Positions 49,531-59,350 of a DNA stretch of 64,000 nucleotides are shown here, piece after piece. The stretch comes from Telluria mixta. Lineage in GTDB: Bacteria > Pseudomonadota > Gammaproteobacteria > Burkholderiales > Burkholderiaceae_D. The translations under genes were made by a program, and so were the position numbers. Location: NCBI RefSeq assembly GCF_029223865.1, contig NZ_CP119520.1, forward strand, positions 6,076,001 to 6,140,000, given 5' to 3'. The notes under the pieces are model-generated. The model saw only the letters and a program-made list of their open reading frames with translations. It ran no database searches and had not been told where the DNA came from. Position 1 is the first letter of the stretch. Each line of letters opens with the position of its first letter.

Positions 49531-50799
49531 TCAGTTTTCGCCTGCTGCCTTTGGCGATTCGCTGTAAATCAGCAAAGGTTTCGCGCCATTCGTGATCGTA
49601 TTTTCATCGATAACGACTTTCACGACATTTTGCTGGCTCGGCAATTCATACATCACGTCGAGCAGAGCGTGTTCCAGGATCGAACGGAGACCACGCGCAC
49701 CGGTCTTGCGCGCCAATGCCTTCTTGGCAATCGCGTGCAGGGCCGCCGGGCGGATTTCCAGTTCGGCGCCTTCCATATCCAGCAGTTTCGAATACTGCTT
49801 GATAAGGGCGTTTTTCGGCTCGACCAGGATCTGGATCAAAGCCTCTTCCGTGAGCTCGCTCAGGGTAGCTACGACCGGCAGACGGCCGACCAGTTCGGGA
49901 ATCAGGCCGAACTTGATCAGGTCTTCCGGTTCCGCTTCCATCAGGATATCGCTGACGGAACGCTGGGACTGGCTCTTGACGCTGGCGCCGAAGCCGATGC
50001 CGCTCTTTTCCGAACGGTTCTGGATGATCTTGTCCAGGCCGTCGAATGCGCCGCCGCAGATGAACATGATGTTCGTCGTGTCGATCTGCACGAAATCCTG
50101 GTTCGGATGCTTGCGGCCGCCCTGCGGCGGCACGGACGCCATCGTGCCTTCGATCAGCTTCAGCAGCGCCTGCTGCACACCCTCGCCCGACACGTCGCGG
50201 GTGATGGACGGGTTGTCGGACTTGCGCGAAATCTTGTCGATCTCGTCGATGTAGACGATGCCGCGCTGGGCCTTTTCGACTTCGTAGTTGCAGCTCTGCA
50301 GCAGCTTCTGGATGATGTTCTCGACGTCCTCGCCGACATAGCCGGCTTCCGTCAGCGTGGTCGCGTCGGCGATCACGAACGGGACGTTCAGCATGCGCGC
50401 GAGCGTCTGGGCCAGCAGGGTCTTACCCGAACCGGTGGGGCCGACGAGCAGGATGTTGCTCTTGGCCAGCTCGACGTCGTCCTTCTTGCCCAGGTGCTTC
50501 AGGCGCTTGTAATGGTTGTAGACCGCCACCGACAGGATGCGCTTCGCCGTCTGCTGGCCGATGACGTACTGGTCGAGCAGTTCGGCGATCTCGTGCGGAG
50601 TCGGCAGGTCGGACTTGGCGCCCGCCACCGATTCGACGTTCGAGGTCTCGTCGCGGATGATGTCATTGCACAGGTCGATGCACTCGTCGCAGATGAAGAC
50701 CGAAGGTCCTGCGATGAGCTTCTTGACCTCGTGCTGGCTCTTGCCGCAGAACGAGCAGTACAGGAGTTTTTCGCCGCTAGAGGATTTTTTGTCTGACAT
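49531..50799 (-). CDS. clpX: ClpX ATPase of the ClpXP protease
   Basis: ClpX unfolds tagged substrates and feeds them to ClpP. The 422 residues contain the N-terminal four-Cys zinc domain (CSFCG ... CDECIDLC), Walker A GPTGSGKT, Walker [10 protein letters not shown], and the IGF-type loop (SGIGFGAS) that docks on ClpP. It lies downstream of clpP, 179 bases away with a hairpin between, so partial read-through or a separate promoter is likely. Confidence 0.98.
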   Translation of the reverse strand: MSDKKSSSGEKLLYCSFCGKSQHEVKKLIAGPSVFICDECIDLCNDIIRDETSNVESVAGAKSDLPTPHEIAELLDQYVIGQQTAKRILSVAVYNHYKRLKHLGKKDDVELAKSNILLVGPTGSGKTLLAQTLARMLNVPFVIADATTLTEAGYVGEDVENIIQKLLQSCNYEVEKAQRGIVYIDEIDKISRKSDNPSITRDVSGEGVQQALLKLIEGTMASVPPQGGRKHPNQDFVQIDTTNIMFICGGAFDGLDKIIQNRSEKSGIGFGASVKSQSQRSVSDILMEAEPEDLIKFGLIPELVGRLPVVATLSELTEEALIQILVEPKNALIKQYSKLLDMEGAELEIRPAALHAIAKKALARKTGARGLRSILEHALLDVMYELPSQQNVVKVVIDENTITNGAKPLLIYSESPKAAGEN

Positions 50800-50892
50800 G
50801 GGGCAGGTTTCAGTTGAATTGCTATGAATATAACGCTAATACGAGGGCGCAACAAGTGCGCACGACACCATGCTACCCGATTTGAAAACAAA

Positions 50893-50921
50893 ACGCCCGA
50901 AGCGCTGTCGCGTCCGGGCGT
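50893..50921 (-). terminator. Hairpin between clpP and clpX
   Basis: ACGCCCG and CGGGCGT arms around a GC-rich loop, with TTTTG following on the minus strand, 58 bases after the clpP stop. It is a probable clpP terminator or attenuator. Confidence 0.75.
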
Positions 50922-50978
50922 ATTTGAGCAACAGTTGTCGAGTACTCCACGCGATCTCGAAAACCGCGCGGATTAGCC

Positions 50979-51605
50979 TCAGCCGCGGTTCGTCAGAACC
51001 TTGTCGATGAGGCCATATTCCACGGCCTCTTCGCTCGACATGAAACGGTCGCGATCGGTATCCTTGTGGATCTGTTCGATCGTCTGGCCGGTGTTGTCCG
51101 CCATGATGCGGGCCAGGCGTTCGCGCAGGTACAGGATTTCCTTGGCCTGGATCTCGATGTCCGACGCCATGCCCTGCGAGCCACCGGACGGCTGGTGGAT
51201 CATGACACGCGAGTTCGGCAGCGAGAAGCGCTTGCCCTTGGCCCCGGCCGCCAGCAGGAACGCGCCCATCGAGGCGGCCAGGCCGGTGCACAGGGTCGAC
51301 ACGTCGGGCTTGATGAAGTTCATCGTGTCGAAGATGGCGAGGCCGGCCGACACGGAACCACCCGGCGAGTTGATGTACAGCGAGATGTCCTTGTCCGGAT
51401 TCTCGCTCTCCAGGAACAGCAGCTGGGCCACGATGAGGTTGGCCATCTGGTCGTTGACAGGACCGACCAGGAAAATCACGCGCTCCTTCAGCAGGCGCGA
51501 GTAGATGTCGTAGGCGCGCTCGCCGCGGCCGCTCTGCTCGATCACCATCGGCACGAGGCCGAGGGCTTGGGTATCCAATGCCGGATTACGATTCATACCT
51601 GTCAA
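50979..51605 (-). CDS. clpP: ClpP peptidase subunit
   Basis: The 208-residue serine peptidase forms the tetradecameric core of ClpXP and ClpAP. Catalytic Ser112 is in GLAASMGAF and His137 in [10 protein letters not shown], with the Asp of the triad downstream. A short N-terminal propeptide precedes the mature start. It is transcribed after tig (74-base gap), in the usual tig-clpP-clpX order. Confidence 0.98.
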   Translation of the reverse strand: MTGMNRNPALDTQALGLVPMVIEQSGRGERAYDIYSRLLKERVIFLVGPVNDQMANLIVAQLLFLESENPDKDISLYINSPGGSVSAGLAIFDTMNFIKPDVSTLCTGLAASMGAFLLAAGAKGKRFSLPNSRVMIHQPSGGSQGMASDIEIQAKEILYLRERLARIMADNTGQTIEQIHKDTDRDRFMSSEEAVEYGLIDKVLTNRG

Positions 51606-51679
51606 TTCCTTTGTAAAAGTTACGAAGCCGCACTATCTCAGATTTCTCTCGGGAACGTCGTACGGCTTCCTCAAGGAAG

Positions 51680-53020
51680 TTAAGCCTGAGCAGCGCTTCC
51701 CATCAGCTCGTCAAAGGCGATGTCCTTGGTCGTCACCTTTGCCTTGCCGAGCACATAGTTAACGACGTTTTCTTCCAATACAAGAGCTTCCACTTCGCCC
51801 AGGCGGCGACGGTCGCTGTAGTAGTACTTCAGGACTTCCTTCGGGTCTTCGTAGCTCTGCGAGAAGTCTTCGATCTGGGCTTTCACCTGCTCTTGGGTTG
51901 CCTGCAGGTTGTTTTCCTGGACCAGTTGCGACAGGATCAGACCCAGGCGCACGCGGCGCTCGGCCTTGGTGGCGAACAGGTCGGCCGGGAACGGCAGGCT
52001 TTGCACGTCCATGCCGCGCTGGGCCATGTCCTGGCGGGTCTGCTCGGCCAGGCGCTGCGAATCCTGCTCGATCATGACCTTCGGCACGTCCATCTCGGTG
52101 TGCTTGACCAGCGCATCCATCACGGCTTCCTTGTTGCGGGCCTTGATGCGGGCGTTGACTTCACGCTCCAGGTTGACCTTGATGTCTTCGCGCATCTTTT
52201 CGATGCTGCCGTCTTCGATGCCCAGCGACTTGGCGAACTCGCCGTCGACTTCCGGCAGGTGCGCCCATTCCAGCTTCTTCAGCGTGATGGTGAACTCGGC
52301 GGTTTTACCGGCCACGTCCTTGCCATGGTAGTCTTCCGGGAACGCCAGCGGGAAGGTCTTCGACTCGCCCACTTTCAGGCCGACGGTCGCGGCTTCGAAT
52401 TCCGGCAGCATGCGGCCTTCGCCCAGCACGAACGCGTAGTCTTCGGCTTTACCGCCCGGGAATTCGACGCCGTCGATGACGCCGACGAAGTCGACCGTCA
52501 CGCGGTCGCCGTTCGCTGCGACCGGCTCGCCGCCGTCGCCGTGCTCACCGGCTTCGCCCTTGGTGTGGTAGTGCACGCGCTGCTTGCGCAGGATATCGAT
52601 GGTCTTGTCGATCTCGGCATCGGTGACGTCGGTCTTGACCGTTTCGATCTCGATGTCGGCCAGCGCCGGCAGCGTGACTTCCGGGTAGACTTCGAAGGTC
52701 GCGTCGAAGGCCAGCATGCCTTCCGGTGCATCCTGCTTCGGCTCGATTTTCGGCATGCCGGCAACGCGCAGCTGGGCTTCGTCGGCGGCGGCGCCAAAGG
52801 CCTGGCCGACCTTGTCGTTCAGCACGTCGGATTCGATCTGGTAGCCGTATTGTGCGGCGACCATCTTCAGTGGCACCTTGCCCGGACGGAAGCCCGGCGC
52901 ACGTGCGGTCTTGGCCTGCTTCTTGAGGCGCTTTTCAACTTCCGTACGTACGTCGCTCAGCGGAAAAGAGAGAGTCAAGCGACGCTCGAGTTTACCCAGG
53001 TTTTCGACTGCAGTTGCCAT
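51680..53020 (-). CDS. tig: Trigger factor
   Basis: Trigger factor is the ribosome-bound chaperone that meets nascent chains. The 446 residues have an N-terminal ribosome-docking domain with the [12 protein letters not shown] signature (about 43-54), a middle FKBP-type PPIase domain ([17 protein letters not shown]) and a C-terminal helical chaperone cradle. It begins the protease block. The tRNA-Leu gene ends 31 bases before its start with no hairpin between, so the two may share a transcript. Confidence 0.97.
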   Translation of the reverse strand: MATAVENLGKLERRLTLSFPLSDVRTEVEKRLKKQAKTARAPGFRPGKVPLKMVAAQYGYQIESDVLNDKVGQAFGAAADEAQLRVAGMPKIEPKQDAPEGMLAFDATFEVYPEVTLPALADIEIETVKTDVTDAEIDKTIDILRKQRVHYHTKGEAGEHGDGGEPVAANGDRVTVDFVGVIDGVEFPGGKAEDYAFVLGEGRMLPEFEAATVGLKVGESKTFPLAFPEDYHGKDVAGKTAEFTITLKKLEWAHLPEVDGEFAKSLGIEDGSIEKMREDIKVNLEREVNARIKARNKEAVMDALVKHTEMDVPKVMIEQDSQRLAEQTRQDMAQRGMDVQSLPFPADLFATKAERRVRLGLILSQLVQENNLQATQEQVKAQIEDFSQSYEDPKEVLKYYYSDRRRLGEVEALVLEENVVNYVLGKAKVTTKDIAFDELMGSAAQA

Positions 53021-53051
53021 TGTAAAAATCGTCCAAAAAAATAATTGTTCG

Positions 53052-53138
53052 TGGTGCGAGGAAGGGGACTCGAACCCCTACACCATTGCTGGCGTCAGGA
53101 CCTAAACCTGGTGCGTCTACCAATTTCGCCATCCTCGC
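53052..53138 (-). tRNA. tRNA-Leu (anticodon TAG)
   Basis: The 87-base class II tRNA starts GCGAGGATGGCGAAATTGG and ends CTTCCTCGCACCA. The anticodon loop TTTAGGT gives TAG. A long variable arm and encoded CCA are present. Only 31 bases, holding a T-rich run, separate it from tig. Confidence 0.96.
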
Positions 53139-53160
53139 GCAGGATTGCTGATCTTGCCAC

Positions 53161-53198
53161 AAAAACAAAGGGCGCCCGACAACGAAACCGGCCGCCCT
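53161..53198 (-). terminator. Rho-independent terminator of the RND efflux operon
   Basis: On the minus strand AGGGCG ... CGCCCT forms a hairpin followed by TTTGTTTTT, about 100 bases past the permease stop and just before tRNA-Leu. The gap 53199-53296 shows nothing else I recognise. Confidence 0.75.
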
Positions 53199-53296
53199 GA
53201 ATCCAATGTCTAGGGGCTACAACTTCAACCCGATATTTTACTGGATTTTCTGACACGATTGGGCACATTTTAATTCGTAGTAAATCGCCCGATATT

Positions 53297-56200
53297 TCAA
53301 GGATTTACGACAGCCGCCCTCTCGCGCACGGGGCGCTTTACGCGGAACCATGCCGCATACAGCGCCGGCAGGAACAGCAGCGTGAGCGCCGTGGCGACCA
53401 GTAATCCGCCCATGATCGCGATCGCCATCGGCCCCCAGAACACGGAACGGGACAGCGGAATCATCGCCAGCGCCGCCGCGGCGGCCGTCAGCAGGATCGG
53501 CCTGCAGCGCCGCACGGCGCTTTCCACGATCGCCTCCCACGCGGGGTGCCCGGCCGCGATGTCCTTCTCGATCTGGTCGACGAGGATGACGGAATTGCGC
53601 ACCACCATGCCGAACAGCGCGATCACGCCGAGATTGGCGACGAAACCGAACGGCGAATGGAACAGCAGCAGCGCCATCGCGGCACCCGCGATGCCCAGCG
53701 GCCCGGTGAGGAAGACCATCACGGCGCGCGAAAAACTGTGCAGCTGCAGCATCAGGAGGGTGAAGACGATGAAGAGCACCAGCGGCACGTTCGCCGAGAT
53801 GGAGTCTTCCGCCGTCGAGCTGTTCGCGGCCGCGCCTTCCAGCTTGATGCGGTAGCCGGCCGGCAGCTTCGCGCGCAGCGCTTCCAGCTTCGCGTTGACC
53901 TGGTCGGACACGGTCGGCCCCTGCACGCCTTCGACGACGTCCGACTGGACCATGATCGCCCACTCGCGCCCGTAGCGCTGCACGACACCCGGCTCCCACA
54001 CGAATTCGATGCGCGCCAGCTGCGACAGCGGCACGGCCCTGCCGGTCGGCGTCGGCACGTTCGTGTTGGCGAGGACGGACATGTTCGAGCGCTCGTCCAG
54101 CGGCTGGCGCACGACGATGTCGATCAGCCGGTTACTCTCGCGGAACTGGCCGACCGTCGTCCCCGACAGCAGGGTCGCGATCGTGCGGCGCACGGTCTGG
54201 GACGTGACGCCCAGCGCGCGCATCTTGTCCTGGTCCAGCTCCAGCCGCAGCACCTTGACGGACTCGTTCCAGTTGTCGTTCACGCCCACCGTGTTCGGGT
54301 TGGCGATCATGATCTCCTTGACCTGGTCGGCCACCTTGCGCACGACGCCGATATCCGGCCCCATCACCTGGAACTGCACGGGATACGGCACCGGCGGCCC
54401 GTTCGGCAGCAGTTTGACGCGGCCCCTGACTTCCGGGAAATCCGACCTGAACCTGTCTTCGATCTTGCGCTTGAGGGCATCGCGCTGGTGCACGTTCTTC
54501 GGCAGCACGACGAATTGCGCTACGTTCGACGCCGGGAAGATCTGGTCCAGCGGCAGGTAGAAGCGCGGGCTGCCCGTGCCGATGTACGACGTCACGCTGT
54601 CCGTCTCCGGCTGCGCGCGGGCGAAGGCCTCGAATTTCTTCGCCAGCGCCTCGTTGACGGCGAAACTCGTGCCTTCCGGCGCCCACATCTCGACCATCAG
54701 TTCGGGGCGGCTCGAATCCGGGAAGAACTGCTTCTCGATGAACTTGAAGCCGAACACGCCCAGGAAGAACACGGCCAGCGACAGCACGATCGTCGTCTTG
54801 CGCCATTCCACACAGCGGTCGACGAGGCGGCGGAAGCGCTGGTACATCGGCGAGTCGAACACGTCGTGGTGCCCGTCACCATGGGGTTTTACCCGCAGCA
54901 GGATGAAACCGATATAGGGCGTGAACGTGACGGCAACGACCCACGACACGAGCAGCGCGATCGCGTTCACGGAAAACATCGAGAACGTGTACTCGCCGGC
55001 CGCCGATTTCGCGAGGCCGATCGGCAGGAAGCCCGCCGCCGTGATCAGGGTGCCGGTCAGCATGGGGAACGCGGTCGACGTATACGCGAACGTGGCCGCG
55101 TCGAAGCGCGACATGCCCTCCTCCATCTTCCGCACCATCATCTCGACGGCGATGATGGCGTCATCGACGAGCAGACCCAGTGCGATGATCAGCGCGCCCA
55201 GCGAGATCTTGTGCAGCGAGATGTCAAACACGCGCATGAACAGGAACGTGATCGCCAACACGAGCGGAATCGTCAGCGCGACGACCAGGCCGGGACGCAT
55301 GTCCAGCCGCAGCTTCGGCTTCGTGTGCAGGCCCAGCGCGACGAACGACACGACCAGTACGACGACGACCGCCTCGATGAGGCTGTGCATGAATTCGCTG
55401 ACGGACGCCGTGACCGCGGCGGGCTGGTTCGACACGCGCTCCAGTTCGATGCCGACCGGGAGCTGGCGCCGGATGTGTTCCACCGTCTGCTCCAGGCCTT
55501 TGCCTAGCTGGATGATATTGCCGCCCTTCTCCATCGACACGCCGAGGCCGATGACTTCCTTGCCGTTGAAGCGCATCTTGTCGTGCGGCGGATCTTCGTA
55601 CGCGCGCTGCACGGTGGCGAAATCGCCGAGGCGGAACGTCGTGTTCCCTGCGCGCAGGCTCAGGTCCTCGATCTGCCTGGCCGATTTCAGGCCGCCCGTC
55701 ACCCGCACCTGCAGGTTTTCCAGCGGCGTCACGAGCACGCCGGCCGATTCGATGCCGTTCTGCGTGGCGATCTGGTTCACGATCTGCTCGAACGGGATGC
55801 CCAGTTGCGCGAATTTCTGCTGCGAGAACAGGATATTCACTTTTTCCTGCTGCACGCCGAACTGCTCGACTTTCGACACGAGCGGCACGGTGAGCAGTTG
55901 CTGGCGCACGAAATCGGCGTAGTCGCGCATCTCGGCATACGTAAAGCCGTCGCCGGACAGGGCGAAGATGGAGCCGTACGTGTCGCCGAATTCGTCGTTG
56001 AAGAACGGCCCGATCACCCCCGGCGGCAGGGTCCCCGCGATGTCGCCGACCTTCTTGCGCACCTGGTACCAGACGCCCTGCACCTCCGCCGGCGGCGTCG
56101 ATTCCTTCAGCTCGATGATGATCGTCGTCTCGCCCGGCTTGGAAAAGCTGCGCAGCTTGTCGATGTGCGGCGTCTCCTGCAGCTTCTGTTCGAGCTTGTC

Positions 56201-56401
56201 GGCGACCTGCTGGGCCATCTGCACCGACGTGGCGCCCGGCCAGTATGCCGTCATGACCATCACGCGGAACGTGAACGGCGGGTCCTCGTCCTGGCCCAGC
56301 TTGCCGTAGCTGAGGATGCCGCCGATGAGCAGCGCGGCGATCAGGTAGCGCGTCAGCGGGATGTTTTCCAGCGCCCAGCGCGACAGGTTGAACCCTCTCA
56401 T
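53297..56401 (-). CDS. RND-family efflux permease
   Basis: The 1034-residue inner-membrane pump has twelve transmembrane helices in two halves with two large periplasmic loops. It belongs to the AcrB/HAE-1-like group, with the LGLLVDDAIIAVE helix-4 motif carrying the proton-relay Asp pair. It expels lipophilic compounds with a membrane-fusion protein and an outer-membrane channel. The ATG at 56401 overlaps the adaptor stop by 4 bases (ATGA), so the two are coupled. No TolC-like gene follows. Substrates unknown. Confidence 0.94.
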   Translation of the reverse strand: MRGFNLSRWALENIPLTRYLIAALLIGGILSYGKLGQDEDPPFTFRVMVMTAYWPGATSVQMAQQVADKLEQKLQETPHIDKLRSFSKPGETTIIIELKESTPPAEVQGVWYQVRKKVGDIAGTLPPGVIGPFFNDEFGDTYGSIFALSGDGFTYAEMRDYADFVRQQLLTVPLVSKVEQFGVQQEKVNILFSQQKFAQLGIPFEQIVNQIATQNGIESAGVLVTPLENLQVRVTGGLKSARQIEDLSLRAGNTTFRLGDFATVQRAYEDPPHDKMRFNGKEVIGLGVSMEKGGNIIQLGKGLEQTVEHIRRQLPVGIELERVSNQPAAVTASVSEFMHSLIEAVVVVLVVSFVALGLHTKPKLRLDMRPGLVVALTIPLVLAITFLFMRVFDISLHKISLGALIIALGLLVDDAIIAVEMMVRKMEEGMSRFDAATFAYTSTAFPMLTGTLITAAGFLPIGLAKSAAGEYTFSMFSVNAIALLVSWVVAVTFTPYIGFILLRVKPHGDGHHDVFDSPMYQRFRRLVDRCVEWRKTTIVLSLAVFFLGVFGFKFIEKQFFPDSSRPELMVEMWAPEGTSFAVNEALAKKFEAFARAQPETDSVTSYIGTGSPRFYLPLDQIFPASNVAQFVVLPKNVHQRDALKRKIEDRFRSDFPEVRGRVKLLPNGPPVPYPVQFQVMGPDIGVVRKVADQVKEIMIANPNTVGVNDNWNESVKVLRLELDQDKMRALGVTSQTVRRTIATLLSGTTVGQFRESNRLIDIVVRQPLDERSNMSVLANTNVPTPTGRAVPLSQLARIEFVWEPGVVQRYGREWAIMVQSDVVEGVQGPTVSDQVNAKLEALRAKLPAGYRIKLEGAAANSSTAEDSISANVPLVLFIVFTLLMLQLHSFSRAVMVFLTGPLGIAGAAMALLLFHSPFGFVANLGVIALFGMVVRNSVILVDQIEKDIAAGHPAWEAIVESAVRRCRPILLTAAAAALAMIPLSRSVFWGPMAIAIMGGLLVATALTLLFLPALYAAWFRVKRPVRERAAVVNP

Positions 56402-57519
56402 TTGGGGACTCCATTCGCTTCCGCCTCGGCATCGCCGCGGCGTGCGACGTCGGCCGCCAGCACCTTGACCTTCTGCCCCGGCTTGAGCAGGTGGACGCCC
56501 GCCGTGACGATGGTCTGGCCCGGCTTCACGCCGCCGGCCAGCACCACGTCGTTGCCGGACACGCCGCCCACCTGCACGGGCACGAGGTGCACGGCGCCGT
56601 TTTCGATCACCCAGACGGATGTCGCGCCCTTGTTCTGGTACAGCGCGGACAGCGGCACCTTGATCGCGGCGCCGGTGTTCGCATGCGCCAGCTGGACGAC
56701 GGCAGTCATGCCGAGGCGGATGTCTTCCTGCGCCGGGATAGCCACTTTCACGGTGTACGTGCGCGTGGCGGGATCGGCCACCGGCGCGATCTCGCGGATC
56801 TTGCCGGCGATGCTGCGGCCAGGGTCCGCCCACAGCCTGACCTTCACGGCGCCCACGTTGCGCAACTCGTCGACCTGGTCTTCCGGCACGCCGATCACGA
56901 CCTCCTTCTCGTCCGTCCGCGCCACGCGCACGACGGGCGTGCCCGCCTGCACGACCTGGCCGACTTCCGCGTCGATGCCCGTCACGACGCCATCCGCGTC
57001 GGATTCGAGGTTCGCGTAACCGGTCTGGTTGGCCTGCTCGCGCGACGCGGCGCGGGCCGCCTCCATGCTCGCCTGCGCCGAGCGCGCGGCCGCCACTTTC
57101 TGGTCGAGCACCGCCTGGCTGACGAAGTTCTGGCTGCGCAGGTCCTGGTAGCGTTTCAGGTCGGCGCGCGCGAGCTCGTAACTGGTCTGCGCCGCGCGCA
57201 GGTTCGCCTGGGCCTGGGCCTGGCCAAGGCGCAGGTCTTGCGGATCCAGCTGCATCAGTACCTGGCCGCGCTTGACGACCGTGCCCACGTCCACCTTGCG
57301 GGCGCTGATCTTGCCGCCGACGCGGAAACCGAGGCGGGATTCGTAACGGGGCCGGACGTCCCCGGAAAATTCCGCGGACGAGCCGACCGTGCCCGTCGCC
57401 AGCGTGAGGGCACGCACGGGGCGCACGTCATCGAAGGGGGTCTCGTTGCGGGAGCACCCTGCGAGCGATACCGCAGCCAGCACCAGGGTCAAAGGAAGGG
57501 CGAACGGAAAAGCACGCAT
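56398..57519 (-). CDS. RND efflux membrane-fusion lipoprotein
   Basis: The 373-residue adaptor has a lipoprotein signal with Cys22 in SLAGC, a biotinyl-lipoyl hairpin domain, coiled-coil arms (about 90-165) and the beta-barrel region typical of AcrA/MexA proteins. It bridges the inner-membrane pump to an outer-membrane channel. The start is at 57519, where GAGGAAACC lies properly spaced; an in-frame ATG at 57531 is possible. It is the first gene of a two-gene operon. No regulator gene is adjacent. Confidence 0.93.
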   Translation of the reverse strand: MRAFPFALPLTLVLAAVSLAGCSRNETPFDDVRPVRALTLATGTVGSSAEFSGDVRPRYESRLGFRVGGKISARKVDVGTVVKRGQVLMQLDPQDLRLGQAQAQANLRAAQTSYELARADLKRYQDLRSQNFVSQAVLDQKVAAARSAQASMEAARAASREQANQTGYANLESDADGVVTGIDAEVGQVVQAGTPVVRVARTDEKEVVIGVPEDQVDELRNVGAVKVRLWADPGRSIAGKIREIAPVADPATRTYTVKVAIPAQEDIRLGMTAVVQLAHANTGAAIKVPLSALYQNKGATSVWVIENGAVHLVPVQVGGVSGNDVVLAGGVKPGQTIVTAGVHLLKPGQKVKVLAADVARRGDAEAEANGVPK

Positions 57520-57576
57520 TGGTTTCCTCATGGTGGCCCGGCCCGGACGGCGAGGCACTGTCGTGGATTTATCCTA

Positions 57577-57598
57577 GCAATTATAATCATGCAATTAT
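57577..57598. repeat. Two direct copies of GCAATTAT in the efflux-hpnC intergenic region
   Basis: GCAATTAT occurs at 57577-57584 and 57591-57598, 14 bases apart, in the AT-rich core of the divergent promoter region. It may be part of a regulator site or promoter. Confidence 0.45.
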
Positions 57599-57639
57599 CG
57601 CCAGTAAATGACTTTAGAGTCAGCAATCTACAGAGTCAC

Positions 57640-58449
57640 ATGGCCGTCGACCATTACGAAAACTTCCCTGTCGCGTCGATCCTCCTCCCCCGCCGCCTCG
57701 TGCCCGCGGTGGAGGCGATCTATGCGTTCGCGCGCAGCGCTGACGACCTCGCCGACGAGGGCGACGCCGCCCCGGCCGAGCGCCTGGCCGCCCTGCGGGC
57801 CTACGAGGCGGCGCTGGACGGCATCGCGGCCGGTACGCCGCCGGATGACCCGATGTTCCGGCGCGTCGCTGCCGTACTGGCGGAATACCAACTGCCGATC
57901 CAGCCGCTGCGCGACCTGCTCTCGGCCTTCAAGCAGGACGTCGTCACGACGCGCTACCCGGATTTCCCGCACCTGCTGGATTATTGCCGGCGTTCGGCCG
58001 ATCCCGTCGGACGCCTGATGCTGGGACTGTACGGGGTGGACGACCAGGCCAGCCTGCGCGAGTCGGATGCCATTTGCACGTCCCTCCAGTTGATCAACTT
58101 CTGGCAGGACGTCGCCATCGACATCGCCAAGGGCCGCATCTATATACCGCTGGACGACCTGGGCCGCCACGGCGTGACGCAGGACGCCATCGAACAGGGC
58201 CGCACCGGACCCGCCTGGCGCGCGCTGATGCGCTTCGAGGTGGACCGGGCGCGCGCGCTGATGCTGGATGGTGCGCCGCTCGCCACGCGCCTGCCGGGCC
58301 GCATCGGTTGGGAGTTGCGCATGGTCGTCCAGGGCGGCCTGCGCATCCTGGAAGCGATCGAACGCGTGGATTACGACGTGTTCCGGCGCCGTCCGCGCCT
58401 GAAACGCCTCGACTGGCTCACGGTAGGCTGGCGCGCAATACTTATGTAG
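57640..58449 (+). CDS. hpnC: Hydroxysqualene synthase HpnC
   Basis: HpnC converts presqualene diphosphate to hydroxysqualene in the bacterial three-enzyme squalene route. The 269-residue squalene/phytoene synthase-fold protein has the aspartate-rich motifs RSADDLADEGD near residue 35 and a second acidic block (NFWQDVAIDIAKGRIY). The start MAVDHYENFPVAS is the family's. It is followed by hpnD and hpnE on the same strand and is divergent from the efflux operon. Confidence 0.93.
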   Translation: MAVDHYENFPVASILLPRRLVPAVEAIYAFARSADDLADEGDAAPAERLAALRAYEAALDGIAAGTPPDDPMFRRVAAVLAEYQLPIQPLRDLLSAFKQDVVTTRYPDFPHLLDYCRRSADPVGRLMLGLYGVDDQASLRESDAICTSLQLINFWQDVAIDIAKGRIYIPLDDLGRHGVTQDAIEQGRTGPAWRALMRFEVDRARALMLDGAPLATRLPGRIGWELRMVVQGGLRILEAIERVDYDVFRRRPRLKRLDWLTVGWRAILM

Positions 58450-58516
58450 CCGCCCATCGACTAATATAGCGGCCTTGCCCCATCGCGGACTTGCTCCGCG
58501 CAATAACAACCAAATT

Positions 58517-59350
58517 ATGTCCCCCGACGAATACTGCCAACAAAAGACCGCGCAAAGCGGCTCCAGCTTCTACTACAGCTTCCTGTTCCTGCCGCCCGAG
58601 CGGCGCAGGGCGATCACGGCGCTGTACGCGTTCTGCCGGGAAGTCGACGACACGGTCGACGACGCGACCGACCAGTCGGTCGCGCGCATCAAACTCGCCT
58701 GGTGGCGCAACGAGGTCGCGCAGATGTACGGCGGCACGCCCACGCATCCCGTGATGCTGGCGCTGAAGCCGCACATCCAGCCGTACGACCTGAAACAGGA
58801 ACACCTGCAGGCCATCATCGACGGCATGGAGATGGACCTCGACCAGTCGCGCTACCTCGATTACCCGAACCTGAAGAAATACTGCTGGCACGTGGCCGGC
58901 GTCGTCGGGATCCTGTCGGCCAGCATCTTCGGCATCACGAATCCGCAGACGCTGAAGTATGCGGAGACGCTGGGCCTCGCGTTCCAGCTCACGAACATCA
59001 TCCGCGACGTGGGCGAAGACGCGCGCAAGGGCCGCATCTACCTGCCGGTCAACGAACTGCAGCAATTCAACGTGACGGCGGCCGACCTTTTGAACGCGCG
59101 CCACAGCGAGAAATTCGAAGCGCTGATGAAATTCCAGGCCGAACGCGCGCAGAAGCTGTACGACGACGCGTTCGCGCTGCTGCCCAAGGAAGACCGGCGC
59201 GCCCAGCGCCCCGGCCTCATGATGGCCGCCATCTACCGCACGCTGCTCGACGAGATCGAGCGCGACGGCTTCCACGTCCTCACCCAGAAGATCTCCCTGA
59301 CGCCGCTGCGCAAGCTGTGGCTCGCGTGGAAGACGTATGTCCGCGGATAA
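58517..59350 (+). CDS. hpnD: Presqualene diphosphate synthase HpnD
   Basis: HpnD joins two farnesyl diphosphates into presqualene diphosphate. The 277 residues contain FCREVDDTVDD and NIIRDVGEDARKGRIYLP, the two metal-binding Asp-rich motifs, plus the FYYSFLFLP opening. The start at 58517 (MSPDEYCQQK) begins the homology; upstream codons are open but unrelated. It overlaps hpnE by 14 bases. Confidence 0.94.
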   Translation: MSPDEYCQQKTAQSGSSFYYSFLFLPPERRRAITALYAFCREVDDTVDDATDQSVARIKLAWWRNEVAQMYGGTPTHPVMLALKPHIQPYDLKQEHLQAIIDGMEMDLDQSRYLDYPNLKKYCWHVAGVVGILSASIFGITNPQTLKYAETLGLAFQLTNIIRDVGEDARKGRIYLPVNELQQFNVTAADLLNARHSEKFEALMKFQAERAQKLYDDAFALLPKEDRRAQRPGLMMAAIYRTLLDEIERDGFHVLTQKISLTPLRKLWLAWKTYVRG

